Shown here in pieces: positions 21,061-32,639 of a DNA stretch of 64,000 bases. Within the stretch, counting starts at the first letter, position 1, and each line of letters opens with the position of its first letter. Source of the DNA: Cycas panzhihuaensis (lineage: Eukaryota; Cycadophyta); assembly GCA_023213395.1 (NCBI GenBank), contig CM041465.1:56055741-56119740 (forward strand). Direction: 5' to 3'. The notes below the pieces were generated by a model, which saw only the letters and a list, made by a program, of their open reading frames with translations, did no database searches and was not told the origin of the DNA. The translations under genes and the position numbers were made by a program.

Positions 21061-24000
21061 AAAGAGTGTTGCTGCTCATTGCATCCGAGAGTAGACCTTG
21101 TTAGCCGAGTCAGATCATAGAGACTATTGGGTGCTGGATTCTAGAGGGCAAAAGCACATCTCTTACCAAAAGAGGAACTCTGATACGTTGAAAACAAATC
21201 AAAGTGATGCTGAGATCATTCTTGGAGATGCTCGCACATTGCCAGTAGATGGTATCGGTGAAGTTTCTATTACAGGAGGCAAGTTTTCCAGGGTATATTA
21301 TGTACCCAAGATGTAGTTGAACCTTCTGTCTATTTGGAATATCTACAAACAAGGTATGAAAGTGGAGATCTTAGTGCAGATGATGAAAGTAAATTATGGC
21401 ACAATCACCTTGGGCACCTTAATTATAGGAGTATTGCACTACTGAAGAGGTTGAAGGACTGTCATCGGTTTCCTACTCAGATGGTGTATATGAAGGGTGT
21501 ATATATGGCAAGCATCATCGCTATCCTTTTGCTTGAGATAATTCCTAGAGAGCTAAGGAGAAGATGAAGCTTGTACACTCAGATGTTATGGAACCACTCC
21601 CAAACCCTTCGATACGAGGAACCCGATATACACTTATGTTTGTGAATGTTTACATTAGGAAAGCTTGGGTTTATTTTCTCAAGAACAAGTTAGATGTATT
21701 TGATCGTTTCCGTGAATGGAAAGTGATGGTTGAAAATGAATGTGATCACAAAAGAAAATCTTTATGAAGTGATAATAGCAAGGAATACGACAATCATGCT
21801 TTCAATCAATTCTGCCGCAACCATGGCATAAAGTAGGAGTTTACAATCCCATATACCCCACAATAGAATGGAGTTGTTGAAAGAAAGAATCATGCCATGA
21901 TGGAGATAGCGAGGTGTATGGTGCATACTAAAAACTTGCCACTGAAGTTTTAGGCAGAAGCTATGGCAACTGCTATTTATATTTTGAATAGGGTACCCAC
22001 TCAGGCAGTTCACAACATAACCCCTAAAGAAAAATGGACTAGTCAAAAGCCTGCTATTAGCCATTTAAGAATATTTCGGTATATTGCATATGCCCACATC
22101 CCAGACAATACCTAAAAGAAGTTGGATTGGAAAAGTCTAAAGTGCATATTTATGGGGTATTGCACGGAGAACAAAGCCTACAAACTATAAGATCCACAGG
22201 GGGAAAAGATTGTGGTTAGTTGGGATGTTAAATTTGATAAGTCATCGACGTATCATGCTCAAAGATCATCAGGGGAATCTTTTTACCCTCCCCTTCTCCT
22301 ATTCCCATATTCTTCAAGTGAAGAGGACGATGAGCCAGTCATTGTAGCACTTGGAAAAGTAGGACCAAGTAGAACGAGTAATAGTGAGGAGCCACCGCGA
22401 GAAGAAGTACCTCTAGCAATGACTCCTTCTATACCTTTATGGGCAAGGAAAACTATTGAAGATTCTGGCATGGCGATGCAAACCCTAACTGATGATAGAC
22501 GAACCAGAAATCAACATGCTAGTCAAACTCTGCTGGTAGACACTAATGACTCCAGTGATCTTGATTCATTTGTTGAAGCAAAATGAGATCCACAATAGAG
22601 AGCTGCAATGGAGAAAGAGTATGGTTCTCTGATGAAGAATGATACATGGGATTTAGTTCCACTACCTCCAATAAAGAATCTTGTAGGAAGCAAACGGGTC
22701 TATAAGACAAAGTTCTACTCCGATGGAGAGGTGGACAAGTACAAGGCTAGAATTGTTGTGCAGGGATTCAAGTAAAAAGAAGGAATTAACTATGAGGAGA
22801 TGTTTGCACTAGTCTCCAGAATGACAACAGTCTAATTATTCATTTCTTTAGTAGTTGCATTAGATTAGGAGTTACACCAGATGGACGTTAAGTCTGCATT
22901 CCTTAATGGGGATCTAAAGGAGGAGATATACATGTCACAACTTCTGATATTTATTAAGGATGGCCAGGAGTATCTTGTTTGCCATCTGAAGAAGTCAATC
23001 TATGGCCTAAAACAAGCACCTTGTGCTTATTATGAGAAGATGGATACCAAGTTGAAAGTTGAAGGTTTTGAAATTTTAGAACTCGACCTGAACCTGTATG
23101 TGAAGAGAAGAGGGACTTCCATAGTTGCTTGTGTGATGTATGTGGATGATTTAATCATCGGCGGTAACCGTGGCAAGGCTATAACTGAAGTCAAATCTAA
23201 TTTAGGAGCTTCATTTGACATGACAGGTCTCAGGGAACTTTACTATTTCTTGGGCATTCAGATCAGGTAGATGGAAGATAGGATTGTGTTGTTGCAATCG
23301 CAATATGTGAAGAACTTACTGGAGAGATTTATAATGCAGCATTACAAACTTATTGCAACACCATATGTAAAAGACACAAAGTTCCAGAAGGACATGGCCC
23401 AACCTTCTATAGATGGCACTAAGTATCGCTAATTAGTAGGGAGTCTCATCTATTTGACTCATACTAGACCAGATATTGCATACGATGTTGGACTGGTTTC
23501 CTGCTATATGCAAAATCCTCAGGAGCCTTATTTGGTGGAAGCAAAGCAGATTCTGAAATATCTCAAGGGGACAATCAATCTTGGTCTTGAATACCGCAGA
23601 GGTGAGAAGATCAGGTTGCATGGCTACATGGATGTTGATTGGGGAGGAGATTCCAATGATCGGAAGTCCACTATTGGATACTTGTTTAGTATTGGCAATG
23701 GATTTATTTTGTGGAAGTTGAAGAAGCAACAGATAGTGGTATTATCTTCTACAAAAGTAAAATATCAAAGACTCAATGCTGGTGCGAAGGAAGCTGTATG
23801 GTTACAAGGTCTCTTAGAATTTCTTGGTGTCTCCAATAGACATTTGATTCTCTTTTTTGATAATCTGAGTACCATTCGTTTGTTAAAGAATCCAAAGTTT
23901 CATGCACGTACAAAGCATATCAAGATTCAGCACCATTACATTCGTGAACATATCAAGTCAAGAAAGTTGCAAGTCAACTATTATCCAAGTGAATTACAGC

Positions 24001-24125
24001 TTGCAAATGTGTTTACCAATCCACTCATTGAAGATTAATTTATGAAGATGCATACCAGATTAGGACTCACCACTATTATCCTTGAGGAGGGATGTATTGA
24101 CAAGGATAAAGAAGTTGCAGGATAG
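21061..24125 (+). pseudogene. Copia B pol: protease, integrase, RT, RNase H, broken
   Basis: Protease: DYWVLDSRGQKHIS at 21119, with DSR for the usual DSG. Pre-integrase region HNHLGHLNY at 21401. Integrase has FTIPYTPQ, a stop, then NGVVERKN at 21841-21890. RT: MDVKSAFLNGDLKEEIYMSQ at 22881, then catalytic YVDDLIIGG at 23140. RNase H: GYMDVDWGGDSNDRKSTIGY at 23621 and NLSTIRLLKNPKFHARTKHI at 23860, with the usual copia layout. The natural stop is TAG at 24123. In-frame stops and at least two frame changes (near 21330 and 21564) break it; from 22212 to 24038 the open stretches share one frame. Confidence 0.94.
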
Positions 24126-24180
24126 TCCCAGCCTTCGTGATAACTCAACTACTGTACGTTACAAGTTCTCCACATTCACA

Positions 24181-24191
24181 TTAAGGGGGGA
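24181..24191 (+). promoter_or_regulatory. Polypurine tract of copia B
   Basis: TTAAGGGGGGA immediately before the 3' LTR start at 24192. Confidence 0.85.
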
Positions 24192-24564
24192 TGTTAATGT
24201 GGCATTTAATTATTAAGCCACTTAGTTAATATTAATGTGGTTTAATTAAGTAAAAGGGTGTAAAGCCAAAATGTGTGATTTATTTGGAGAGTCACAACCC
24301 TAATTGAGTGACACCTCTTAGAGAGTATAAATGCTTTGAGGCCTTGTATATTCATCATCGAAGATCATTGTATCAATTCATTGTACAATAATCTAAGAGA
24401 TCTATCAAGGATCTTTTTTGTGGTGGGTTTTTTCCCAAAAGGATTTCCCACGTATATACTGTGTACTATGCACATGTTTTCTGTATTTTTATTCGTTGCT
24501 TGCTATGTATGGTTAAAGATCTTGTGTATGGGAACATTTGTGTATAATTTCATGTTCCCAAACA
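24192..24564 (+). repeat. 3' LTR of copia B
   Basis: It begins TGTTAATGTGGCATTTAATT and ends CCCAAACA, with TATAAAT at 24326-24332. Confidence 0.93.
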
Positions 24565-25393
24565 AAGACCACCTATAGCATCAAGACCTAGGTCATTCGA
24601 ACATGTAAAGCTTAAACCTCATGTCTAGGCTAAAAATAGTATATGACCTACCTAAAATTAAGAAATATCACAATATATGTGAGGCATGCCTAAAGAAAAA
24701 GCAATAAAGAGAAAAATTTCCTTCCAAGAATGTATGGAGAGCTTCACAACCATTAGAGTTGGTCCACTCTAACAGTTGTAGTCCTATGTCTATCTAATCT
24801 CTTAATGGAAGGGGTATTTCATCACCTTCATAGATGACTTATTAAGAAAAGTGTGGGTCTATTTCTTGAGAAACAAATATTAAGCCCTAGACAAATTCAA
24901 AGAGTTCAAAGTTGTTGTAGAGAATAAAAGTGGGATGAAAATCAAGATCCCTAGATTCGATAATGGTAGTGAGTACATTTCAAATAAGTCCAATAGCCTC
25001 TACAAGGAACATATCGTCTAGTGTCAATTCTCTACTCCTCACACACCTCAATAGAATGGTATAGTTGAAAAGATAAATCAGACTTTAATCAACAAAGGAA
25101 AAGGTATACTTACTGCTGCTAACCTTGCCACTAGATTTTGGGTTAATACCATTGCTACTACTACTTACCTAACCAATATAAGTCTCACAGTTCTGATTAG
25201 GACCATTACTCTAAAAAAAACTTGGTCAAGTCAAAAACCATCTGTGGTTCACTTGAGGATCTTTAGATGCATGACACACAAGCATATCCCAAAGGATAAC
25301 AGAAAGAAGCTTCATGACAAGAGCCTTAAATGCATCTTCCTTGGCTATATACTTGGTTGCAAAGCCTATAAAGTATTTGACATAATTGGTAAC
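24565..25393 (+). pseudogene. Copia A integrase piece
   Basis: Between insertions B and G1. It starts in the zinc region (HQDLGHSNM, CEACLKKK near 24690) and passes the core with FDNGSEYIS (about 24958) and STPHTPQ, a stop, then NGIVEK (about 25030). It ends in KCIFLGYILGCKAYKVFDII (25329-25387), where a G1 copy is inserted at GGTAAC. Several frame changes and stops. The frame continues after G1 at 40224. Confidence 0.9.
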
Positions 25394-27927
25394 TGGAATC
25401 GCGTCTATGGGATGGTAACCACATTTGGTTAGGATTAGGCTAGTCGATGGAGGGCTCTGGAATATAGAGTCAATCTAACAAGTGATAGAAATCACCCGCA
25501 CAGGGCATCCATGCATCAGAACGCAGATTTGGGACCTACAAATGGCGCACAACTCCCCTCTAGGTAACTCAGTTTTGGTTTTGAGGGTAGCAAGAGTGAG
25601 GGATATCCTCGGTTTCTCGAGTAACCTCAAGAAGTAAGTCCTCCCGCCCTTGGATGGCTGGAAGGGAGGGGCAGGACCAAATGAGGGAATGAATCCTCGT
25701 AGAAAATAGAAGGGATATGAATGAGATGTATTCAGATAAGAGATGCGAAAGGTACATGCTTGTAAGAATGGCATTGGACAACCACGTCATGTGCAAGACT
25801 GAACCAAAGGAGAAGATGTTAAGGCTACCTAACTAGTATAGGTATGATGGGATTAGAAGAGGATGTCTTAGAGGAAAATTTCTCCTTAGGCTAACCCACC
25901 CAAAGTGAGTTTAGGGAATAAGGAGTGACAACAAAAGAAACTTCCACCGTCCTTCGGGTGAAGGGTTTGACCTTCTATGTGTGATGGTGAAGTGATGTGT
26001 AAGTAATTGTGTTTATTACAAATAAGAAATAAGAACTATAAAAATAGTAAACACACTCTTGTTTACTCTCAAATGCAAAACCTCACTCTCTTTTTGTTTT
26101 TAATGGGAGAAAAGGGAGTAAAGGAGGCAAGCCAATCAAGTACAAGCATGCATGCAAGAGATGTAAGGCCAGAAGGAAATACATGCAATCAAGAAAGAAA
26201 GTAAAATAATATGGTTCCTATCTCATGCTCTTTCCTAGAAGTGTGGGTGTAGTGTGCATATATGAGTAGTAGATGCAAACTTGTTTCTTTTCTCTTTTTC
26301 CTTTTTATGTCTCAACTATACAGGCAAATAAGCTTGAAAACAAAAAGGGAAAAGAGCTATGAAGAGGAGAGAACGACGTACCTGGAGGGTCATGCAGCTG
26401 AAATAAGGACATTCTCTTATGTCGCACTTGCTTTCCTTTTCCTTTCCCAACATGCATACAACATAGAGCAATGGTGTTAGGGCTTGCTTCCTTACCTTCC
26501 CCAGACTAAGAGAAAAAAGGAAAAAAAACAAAGGAAAAGACTATACTAAAGATGGAAATGACCAAGGAAAAGAATGAAGGAGACGTACCCGAATTGATGT
26601 GTTTCTTTCTTCTCCACAAGTAATGTAATGAAACCTGCAATCAAATAGTACTCCCCCCTCTCCTAAGGGGCTGCTAGGGTGCCAAATATATATGTATATA
26701 TGTATATGCAAAGTGCACAAAATAATGCAAGTAAAGTACCTCAATCAAAGTAAACGTTTATTTAAGAAACAATCTCCAACCTCTTCAATGCAAGCAAGAC
26801 AAGATAAAAGAATGGGGGGTGGTTAGCCTCAGAATGGCTAACCCTCCAATGCACGCACCTCCACATTGTCCAAGCACATAAGCAACATATTTGGATGGTC
26901 TAATAGTAGCAAAAGGTTAAGGAGATAGGCTACACAAAGGTTACAAATGTTGTCGATGTTACAAAGGCTGCGATGTGCAACGTTTATAACTTTTGACTAA
27001 GCCAACACCCAAAAGTGATGTATGGTATGACTAAGGGTTGGAAATTCTGCCTATGTAAGGTGCCCAGGCTTGGAACTAGTGTAGCAATGGGCTATGTATG
27101 CTGATACCAGCAATGGCCTCTCTTCCAAGAGCTCTCTGGTAGCCCAAGGGAGGCACAAAAGTGGAAGAGGAAAAAAGGAGAAAGGGGTTGCCCTTGAAGA
27201 GCAGGCCTTATTGGGTGTGGAACCCATCTTATCTCCTTTCTCTCACCCGTTTGGGACCTCTCCTCACAGCCTCCTTGAATAAACCAAGAGAGAGCAGGAA
27301 TGTAGGGAGGACGAACAAGGAAAAGTGGAGGGGATGCCTCTTATATTTGATGGAAAAAACTAAGAAAAGAGAGATTTACAGGGTATTCTAATCAGTTTTA
27401 AGGAAACTAAAAGGAACAAAATGGAATATAAATGGAATAGTACCTACTATAGGCGGATTGGTAGCAGATCTGCCTAAGAAAATGGTAGAGGAAGGTAGTC
27501 TTGTGAGGTTTGTAGGTGGATTCCTGTGTAGGCTATGAAACCTGAAGGAGAACTTGGTGAAACATGATGCTTATGTGTGGAAGTGAGTCTTGGAACACGT
27601 TCTTGCTTGGAGAAGCTTTGTCTCAGGCCTACTACTACAGATATGAGCTACAGAGGGCAGATCTTAGGCTGGGACATAGGTGTACTAGATGTTGTAAGAC
27701 GCTCCTGTAGAAAATCACCTATGAAAGTAAAAGAGGAGAGGAGAAAAGATGGAGGAAGAGATAGAAATGAGGTTTTTTTTGGGTTTTATATCTAACCATA
27801 GCTTAATTAGACGATTAGGATTAGGCTAGGACTTGGGGTATGAATTAGCCACATGGTAATTTTGTGAAAAATGTAAAAATTGCTACAACAGATTTAAAAA
27901 AACATTTTGTAATAGTTGCCCTGTGGC

Positions 27928-27951
27928 AAACTTCATGGTACTGCGAAGTTT
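27928..27951. repeat. Hairpin in G1 3' LTR, loop ATGGTACTGC
   Basis: Arms AAACTTC (27928-27934) and GAAGTTT (27945-27951); two further outer pairs form beyond one mismatch. The other LTR retains AAACTT and AAGTTT around a loop containing AGTACTGC (39639-39662). Confidence 0.75.
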
Positions 27952-27957
27952 ACCGTA

Positions 27958-27981
27958 GTACCATGACATTTGTCATGGTGC
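27958..27981. repeat. Hairpin in G1 3' LTR, 11-bp stem, 2-nt loop
   Basis: Core arms CCATGACA (27961-27968) and TGTCATGG (27971-27978), extended by three outer pairs of which one is T-G. It sits directly beside the previous hairpin. Confidence 0.75.
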
Positions 27982-28512
27982 GGTGACAGAATGCGAAACA
28001 AAAAGAAAAAAGACAGCTAGGAGCCCTAAAAGAGGGTACCCCCAGGCCTATGATCCTCTATCCAGGTGGCTGGGGACAGTCATAAGGAAGAGATGACCTA
28101 GACTGGATGGGGCACTAGAGAGATATGGTTTCCAAGAAGCTGGCAAATGGATAAGAATATACCAATCACACCTAGTGAGGCGCTAAGGGCTGTGATGTGG
28201 CAATGGGGGTGTGAACGGATCACACAGGCTAGTTGGTAATTGATATAACATAGAGGAGTATAGGTTGCATAGGACGGTTGTAGAGTGCCATTGGGATACA
28301 TGTCCCACGGTCGTCATAGGCTAGAGTAGTATCAAGCGTTATGATCAAGCAGCGAATGCAAGGTGATCACTTAAATGTATCAATCAATCATACACTGGAA
28401 AATAGATCTTTTGATTTACCTTTCTAGAGAAGTGACAAAGGCAAATGATAGAAGCATACCTGCACTTACCTGAGTCGACTTGCCAAAACCCATTCCCAGT
28501 AGCCAAGAAACA

Positions 28513-29059
28513 TCGCCTGGCAAAGAAAGCCTTGCAGTAAGCATAGTGCAATGGTGAATGTTGGAAACACAATATTAGTGACATATATATACAAACAAAC
28601 ATAACAATGGTGTGAGCCAAGGGCAATGTCGAATGTCGTGGCAAAATGCATGGGCATAGAAGCAAGGGTGAGACAACATAAGGGTTGCCTATGTGTCGTC
28701 ATGTAGTCAACTAGCAATGATGATAGATGAAGGGGATGCCCCATCGTAGGAGTACAATGGAAAGGTGGTGATGACCACACATACAATCAAACAGATGTCA
28801 TGAATAAGGTATTATGTACAGAAAATAAGTCAATACTAGTAGAAGTTATGTATTAAGAAAAGGTGCTAAGAGTAGAGTAGGGAAATAAACCTGGTGGTCA
28901 CCATAGTTTAACCTCATTAGCGGTCGACTTTCAGAGGTACAAATAGATCGCGATATAAAGGACAAAATGACTCGAGACTCAGAGGCCTGGACGACCGGAC
29001 AAGTCTCTCAAGGTAGGTCACTAAGAAGAGGGATGCGACGCTCAATGACAAGATGAACC
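28513..29059 (-). other. G1 segment between second RNase H and 3' LTR
   Basis: No recognised domain. The polypurine tract expected at 28513-28530 is degraded compared with that of G2. Confidence 0.5.
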
Positions 29060-29430
29060 AGGTTGTCCGCCTTGGCGTTGAAAGCCCGAGAATTGTGTTA
29101 GATGTCAATGGAAGGAAAACAAGCCAACAAGGACCTGACAGTCAAGGCGAGAGATCTCAAGGATGGGCATCGCACTTGGTAGACCTAGGTGAGATGGGAC
29201 ACCACAACCTGAGAGTCGTTGAAGAGGATGATGGGTCCACAGTGGAAGCAGAGTGCATCGGTAAGGGCCTCAATAATAGTTGTGCACTCAGCTTTGTTAT
29301 TGGTGGCTTCAGGAAGGAAGATCCCAAAACGCATGAAGTCATTTCCAGAAGGGTCACGGAGAATCCACGCAGTGGCAGAAAGGCCCGAGTTACCGCAGCT
29401 TCCGCTATCGGTGAAGATGAATAACGTCAT
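29060..29430 (-). pseudogene. Second RNase H (archaeal/Tat type) of G1
   Basis: The ATG at 29430 opens an 81-codon frame: LFIFTDSGSCGNSGLSATAW with the first catalytic Asp, ATNNKAE with the catalytic Glu, and NDSQVVVSHL with the second Asp. A later block FNAKADNL near 29065 supplies the last Asp in a shifted frame. All four catalytic positions can be seen, and the first three lie in one open frame. This copy is better preserved than that in G2 (5776-6160). It lies just inside the 3' LTR and faces away from the antisense gene. Confidence 0.82.
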
Positions 29431-29983
29431 CGATAAGGCAAATCAAGGAGAAAAAGAGCTGACATGGTCAATGGACGAAAAGGAATCCACACAGAGAAGT
29501 AGTAGTGGGAGGACTCAAACAGTTATCGGTAAAGGCCATGAAGGGTAGGAGAACCCAGAAATGAGCCTACCCAAGGGCGAGGAAAACGACCCAGCTGACA
29601 GGAAGAAAACGATGGCGGAAAAGGCCCTCTTGGGGTGCCAAAGGTCGCTTAAGGAAGTGAAGTGTAGTCCTGGATGGGGAGGACGCTTCCTTTGGGAGCC
29701 CCAGATGCACGAACGGGTAGCAAAAATGGGTTCAGGATAGTGAAATGAGATAAATGAGTGTAAACTCTAATATATATAGAAGCGGCACAAAAATCGAGAT
29801 GAAAGGGGCTTCGCAGGGCCAGAAGGGGACGCCATAAATGTACCCAGAGGGTAAGGAGAAAAGAGAACCACGAAGGCAAAATGGGAGATAGACCCAGAAG
29901 GTAAAGGTGATCAAGGGGGAGAGATGGTCCTAAGGGCTGTCACGGCAAGAGAAATGGAGGAGGTGCCCATCAGGGCCCCCGCC

Positions 29984-29991
29984 TATATAAA
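29984..29991 (+). promoter_or_regulatory. Candidate TATA box of the G1 antisense gene
   Basis: TATATAAA within CGCCTATATAAAGAAAAC, about 100 nt before the candidate start ATG at 30086. The aligned word is present in G2 at the same distance. Confidence 0.5.
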
Positions 29992-30175
29992 GAAAACTCG
30001 GCAAAAATGGGATTCATTTTCATGGGCTCACGATCTATTCAGAGCCCTTCTCCTTACACAGCGGAGCGCCGCTTGACTTTGGAGCCATGCAGAGGGAGAT
30101 TAGATCATCAGATCAGGACGCGAGGATAGCCAACAAGACCGAGGAGGCGATATGGCGGTAGCGAGGCTGGATCCA

Positions 30176-30665
30176 GTAAGTAGATTACCCTTTTTCCTAA
30201 CCATTTCATCATTTGAAATTAATGAGATTTTAATGCTTTTTAGCATAGTTTTCAGCCCCTTATGGGTAGATTAGGATCTCCTAGAGCCTAAATTAGGCCC
30301 AGAGAGAGGGGGGGCCAGGGCATTAGGCAGCCCTAGTCCCGGTAGGCCTGAGTATGGCCCACCCTGGGATAATGTTTTTGGTGGAAAACCCCCCTTTTAT
30401 AGGGGTACTATTAGCCCCGCGGCAAAGATCGTGGTGCCATGAACTTTGTTGTAGAGCTGCTAAGTTTGCGCTAGAAACTGAGTGGGGCCCATGCTAAACT
30501 CTGCGGTACTGCAGAGTTTAGTGCGGTGCAAAGATAGATTAACTAAAAAAATAAAGAATGGCCCAAACGAATGCCAAAACTCAATCAAAAAGGAATGAGG
30601 GGAAGTCCTAAAGGCAGGCAAGTAGGTATAGAGAAGCTCTGACTAGTTCTTAGGGTGTTTTGTAG
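30176..30665 (+). other. Proposed intron of the G1 antisense gene
   Basis: GTAAGT at 30176 and TTTTGTAG ending 30665. AT-rich start and low similarity to the aligned G2 stretch apart from the splice donor and hairpins, which fits an intron. The exon 1 end in the G2 frame and the exon 2 start are both phase 0. RNA evidence is lacking. Confidence 0.45.
30494..30521. repeat. Perfect 11-bp inverted repeat in the antisense intron
   Basis: Arms CTAAACTCTGC (30494-30504) and GCAGAGTTTAG (30511-30521), loop GGTACT. The word GGTACTGC is shared with the LTR hairpin loop at 27937-27944. Confidence 0.85.
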
Positions 30666-31559
30666 GCAGTTATCATGGTAGACAACTGCAAGAACATTGG
30701 GGTGGCTATGCTTAACTTCATCGAGATGATGTCCCGTGGGGACAGGCGAGTGTTAGGGAGATGTAGCCTGTTGAAGGCCATCCAGACACCATAGTATGCT
30801 TTAGATTAGCGTCTCCTAGTGGACATAATCTAACACTGGGATCACAAGCGGTACATGTTCTACCTCCCCCAAGTAGGGGATGTCACTATCACACCCAAAG
30901 ATGTCTGGAGGATCCTGGGGGTACTGGCAGCAGGAGCACTAGTGTCACTAGGGGTATTACCTAGCAACAATGTGGCACACAGAGAGGCGACTACCTATTT
31001 TACAAGTCAGGATAGGTAGGAGAGGAGAGGTATACCAGTACAGAGTATGGTCATGTCTCAGATTCTTCGGGTGAGGGAGTTGATCACGCTATGCATTTTA
31101 TTCCGGATATCCCAGAAACAGAACTACAGAGACATACATGGCAGATGGATGGAGATTGTGAGGAGATGCGAGACCAGGGAGAGGCTGGACTAGGCCACAT
31201 TAATAGCGATGAACCTGATCGCCCAGTTGGATGCTATCAGGGTGGCTGGGAGAGGAGATTTGTCATATAGCACATTGCTACAGTGCTAGTATTTTTATCA
31301 TTTCAGGGTGGTGGTACCAGTAGGAGGATCATACCCTATCTTAGCGTGGGCTCCTACGGTCCATAAGTGGCAGACTCAGTTCAGGGGGACCAAGGATCAG
31401 GCACACATCTGATGCTCAGTAGAGGCTACATCACTGGACCTCCTCACCATGGTAGACTACACGGCATATCCATATAGAGGGATGAGGTAGGACAATGACG
31501 ACGAGGTGGGCAGAGCAGGAGGAGCTGAGGGTGGCCCAGGAGGAGACGATGATAACGGT

Positions 31560-31679
31560 GATGGGGTAGGCCCATCAGGAGTGACAGGTGGAGAGGCAGG
31601 TCCATCAGGGACCGTAAGAGGAGAGGTAGGACCTTTGGGAGCCGCAGGAGGAGAGGCGAGTCCTTCAGGGCCTGTAAGG
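31560..31679 (+). repeat. Four 30-bp tandem repeats in the antisense gene
   Basis: Units start at 31560 (degenerate), 31590, 31620 and 31650 and encode decapeptides such as GEAGPSGTVR, GEVGPLGAAG and GEASPSGPVR. All units share the coding frame. Confidence 0.8.
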
Positions 31680-32639
31680 AGAGGTAGGGTACCACAGACG
31701 CTAGTCCGAAGACTGCGGATAGTGGGGAGAGCCTAGGTAGTGGCAGTTCCAGCGAAGAAGGGTGGAGGTACCCTGGTAGATCAGGTTGCATGCAAGGTGG
31801 TACCTGAGGAGCACGAGGTACTAGCAGCTGGGGGAGGACCTGACGAGGAGGTGATTGTCCTGAGCCAAAGAGCCAACAGTCCTAGGAGCTGAGACGCTAC
31901 CATTTCCTATCGTCTTTCGATCACTAGACATCTAGTTATTCTATTTTATTTGGTTTGTTTGGTATACATATATGGATATATATACTGGCACATGGTGTGT
32001 TGGACTTTACAGGAGTAGCAGATATAGAGAGATTGGTTGAGGCGATAGTTTGGGAGATGTTTTCTCAGGCCAACACAGAGGGATAACCTCCCATCCAGGC
32101 AGGAGAGGAGCCATGGTCAGCAGGGGCCCACACAGCAGTATTTACCCCATTAGTCTGGGCTAGAGATGTGTGGGTAGTAGAGTCCCAGGAGCATAAGGCG
32201 AGAGTGGGATGGCTATAGGGGGAGCTGGAGGGGACCAGAGCAGAGAGGGATACTCTACGAGGTCAGGTCCAGGTATTGGAGGCTCAGGGAGGAGCAAGTG
32301 GCGATGCAGAGAATCACACCAGGGTGGCGGTGCTAGAGGAGCGGCTATGAGGGATGGAGGAGATATTCCAGAGGATAGAGGAGAGGCTACGAGGAGTAGA
32401 GGGTGAGAGGGATCATATCCAGGCACGATATGATCAGCTGGTGGATTGGGTGACGTCGAGGTCGTCGCAAAGCAGGACATATACCCACACAATGGCGATG
32501 ACCTCGATGAGGCCTTGGGATAAGGGGAGCGAGGTAGGGAGCTCCCAGAGGTGCAAGAGGATTCTAGGAGGTATGTGGCCCCTAGGAGAGAGATTACATA
32601 GACCAGGAGACAACGCACTAGGAACAGGGGAGCGCTAGA

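Larger units (their letters stand above)
18373..24564 (+). mobile_element. Ty1/copia element B, complete structure, plus strand
   Basis: LTRs at 18373-18745 and 24192-24564 (373 bp each), PBS, leader, gag, pol and purine tract in order. The target duplication is AGGAC (18368-18372) and AAGAC (24565-24569), one transition apart. I count roughly 50 differences between the two LTRs by eye, mostly transitions, so it is an old insertion. Same family as C and as the LTR at 61622. Confidence 0.95.
25394..28512 (-). repeat. 3' LTR of G1 (3.1 kb)
   Basis: Pairs with 37371-40221. It contains a TATATATGTATATATG simple repeat near 26687 (also in the other LTR near 38657) and about 280 bp (roughly 27131-27411) that the other LTR lacks. 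Small open stretches inside have no recognisable domain. Confidence 0.93.
30086..32637 (+). pseudogene. Antisense gene of G1 with plant-mobile-like domain
   Basis: Runs opposite to G1. Candidate exon 1 (30086-30175) encodes MQREIRSSDQDA; G2 has QREVEPSDRRA in the same frame, with ACG for the ATG. A donor GTAAGT at 30176 and an acceptor TTTTGTAG ending at 30665 would join it to exon 2, opening AVIMVDNCKNIG. The plant-mobile-like region reads HWDHKRYMFYLPQVGDVTIT, KDVWRILGV (30830-30930) and VRELITLCILFRISQ (31071-31115). A Gly/Glu-rich repeat follows (31560-31679). The C-terminal part (32354-32637) is charged and probably coiled-coil (RIEERLRGVEGERDHIQARY). Stops are mostly TAG; a 2-nt insertion in exon 1 and other frame changes break it. 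Whether it encodes a working protein is unknown. Confidence 0.7.

Noticed and set aside
26687-26705. TATATATG repeat as a microsatellite or origin
   Set aside because: Present in both G1 LTRs, so it is part of the LTR.
26262-27391. Small open frames in the G1 LTRs, repeated at 38238-38647
   Set aside because: They recur because the two LTRs are copies; codons are not kept between them and no domain is seen.
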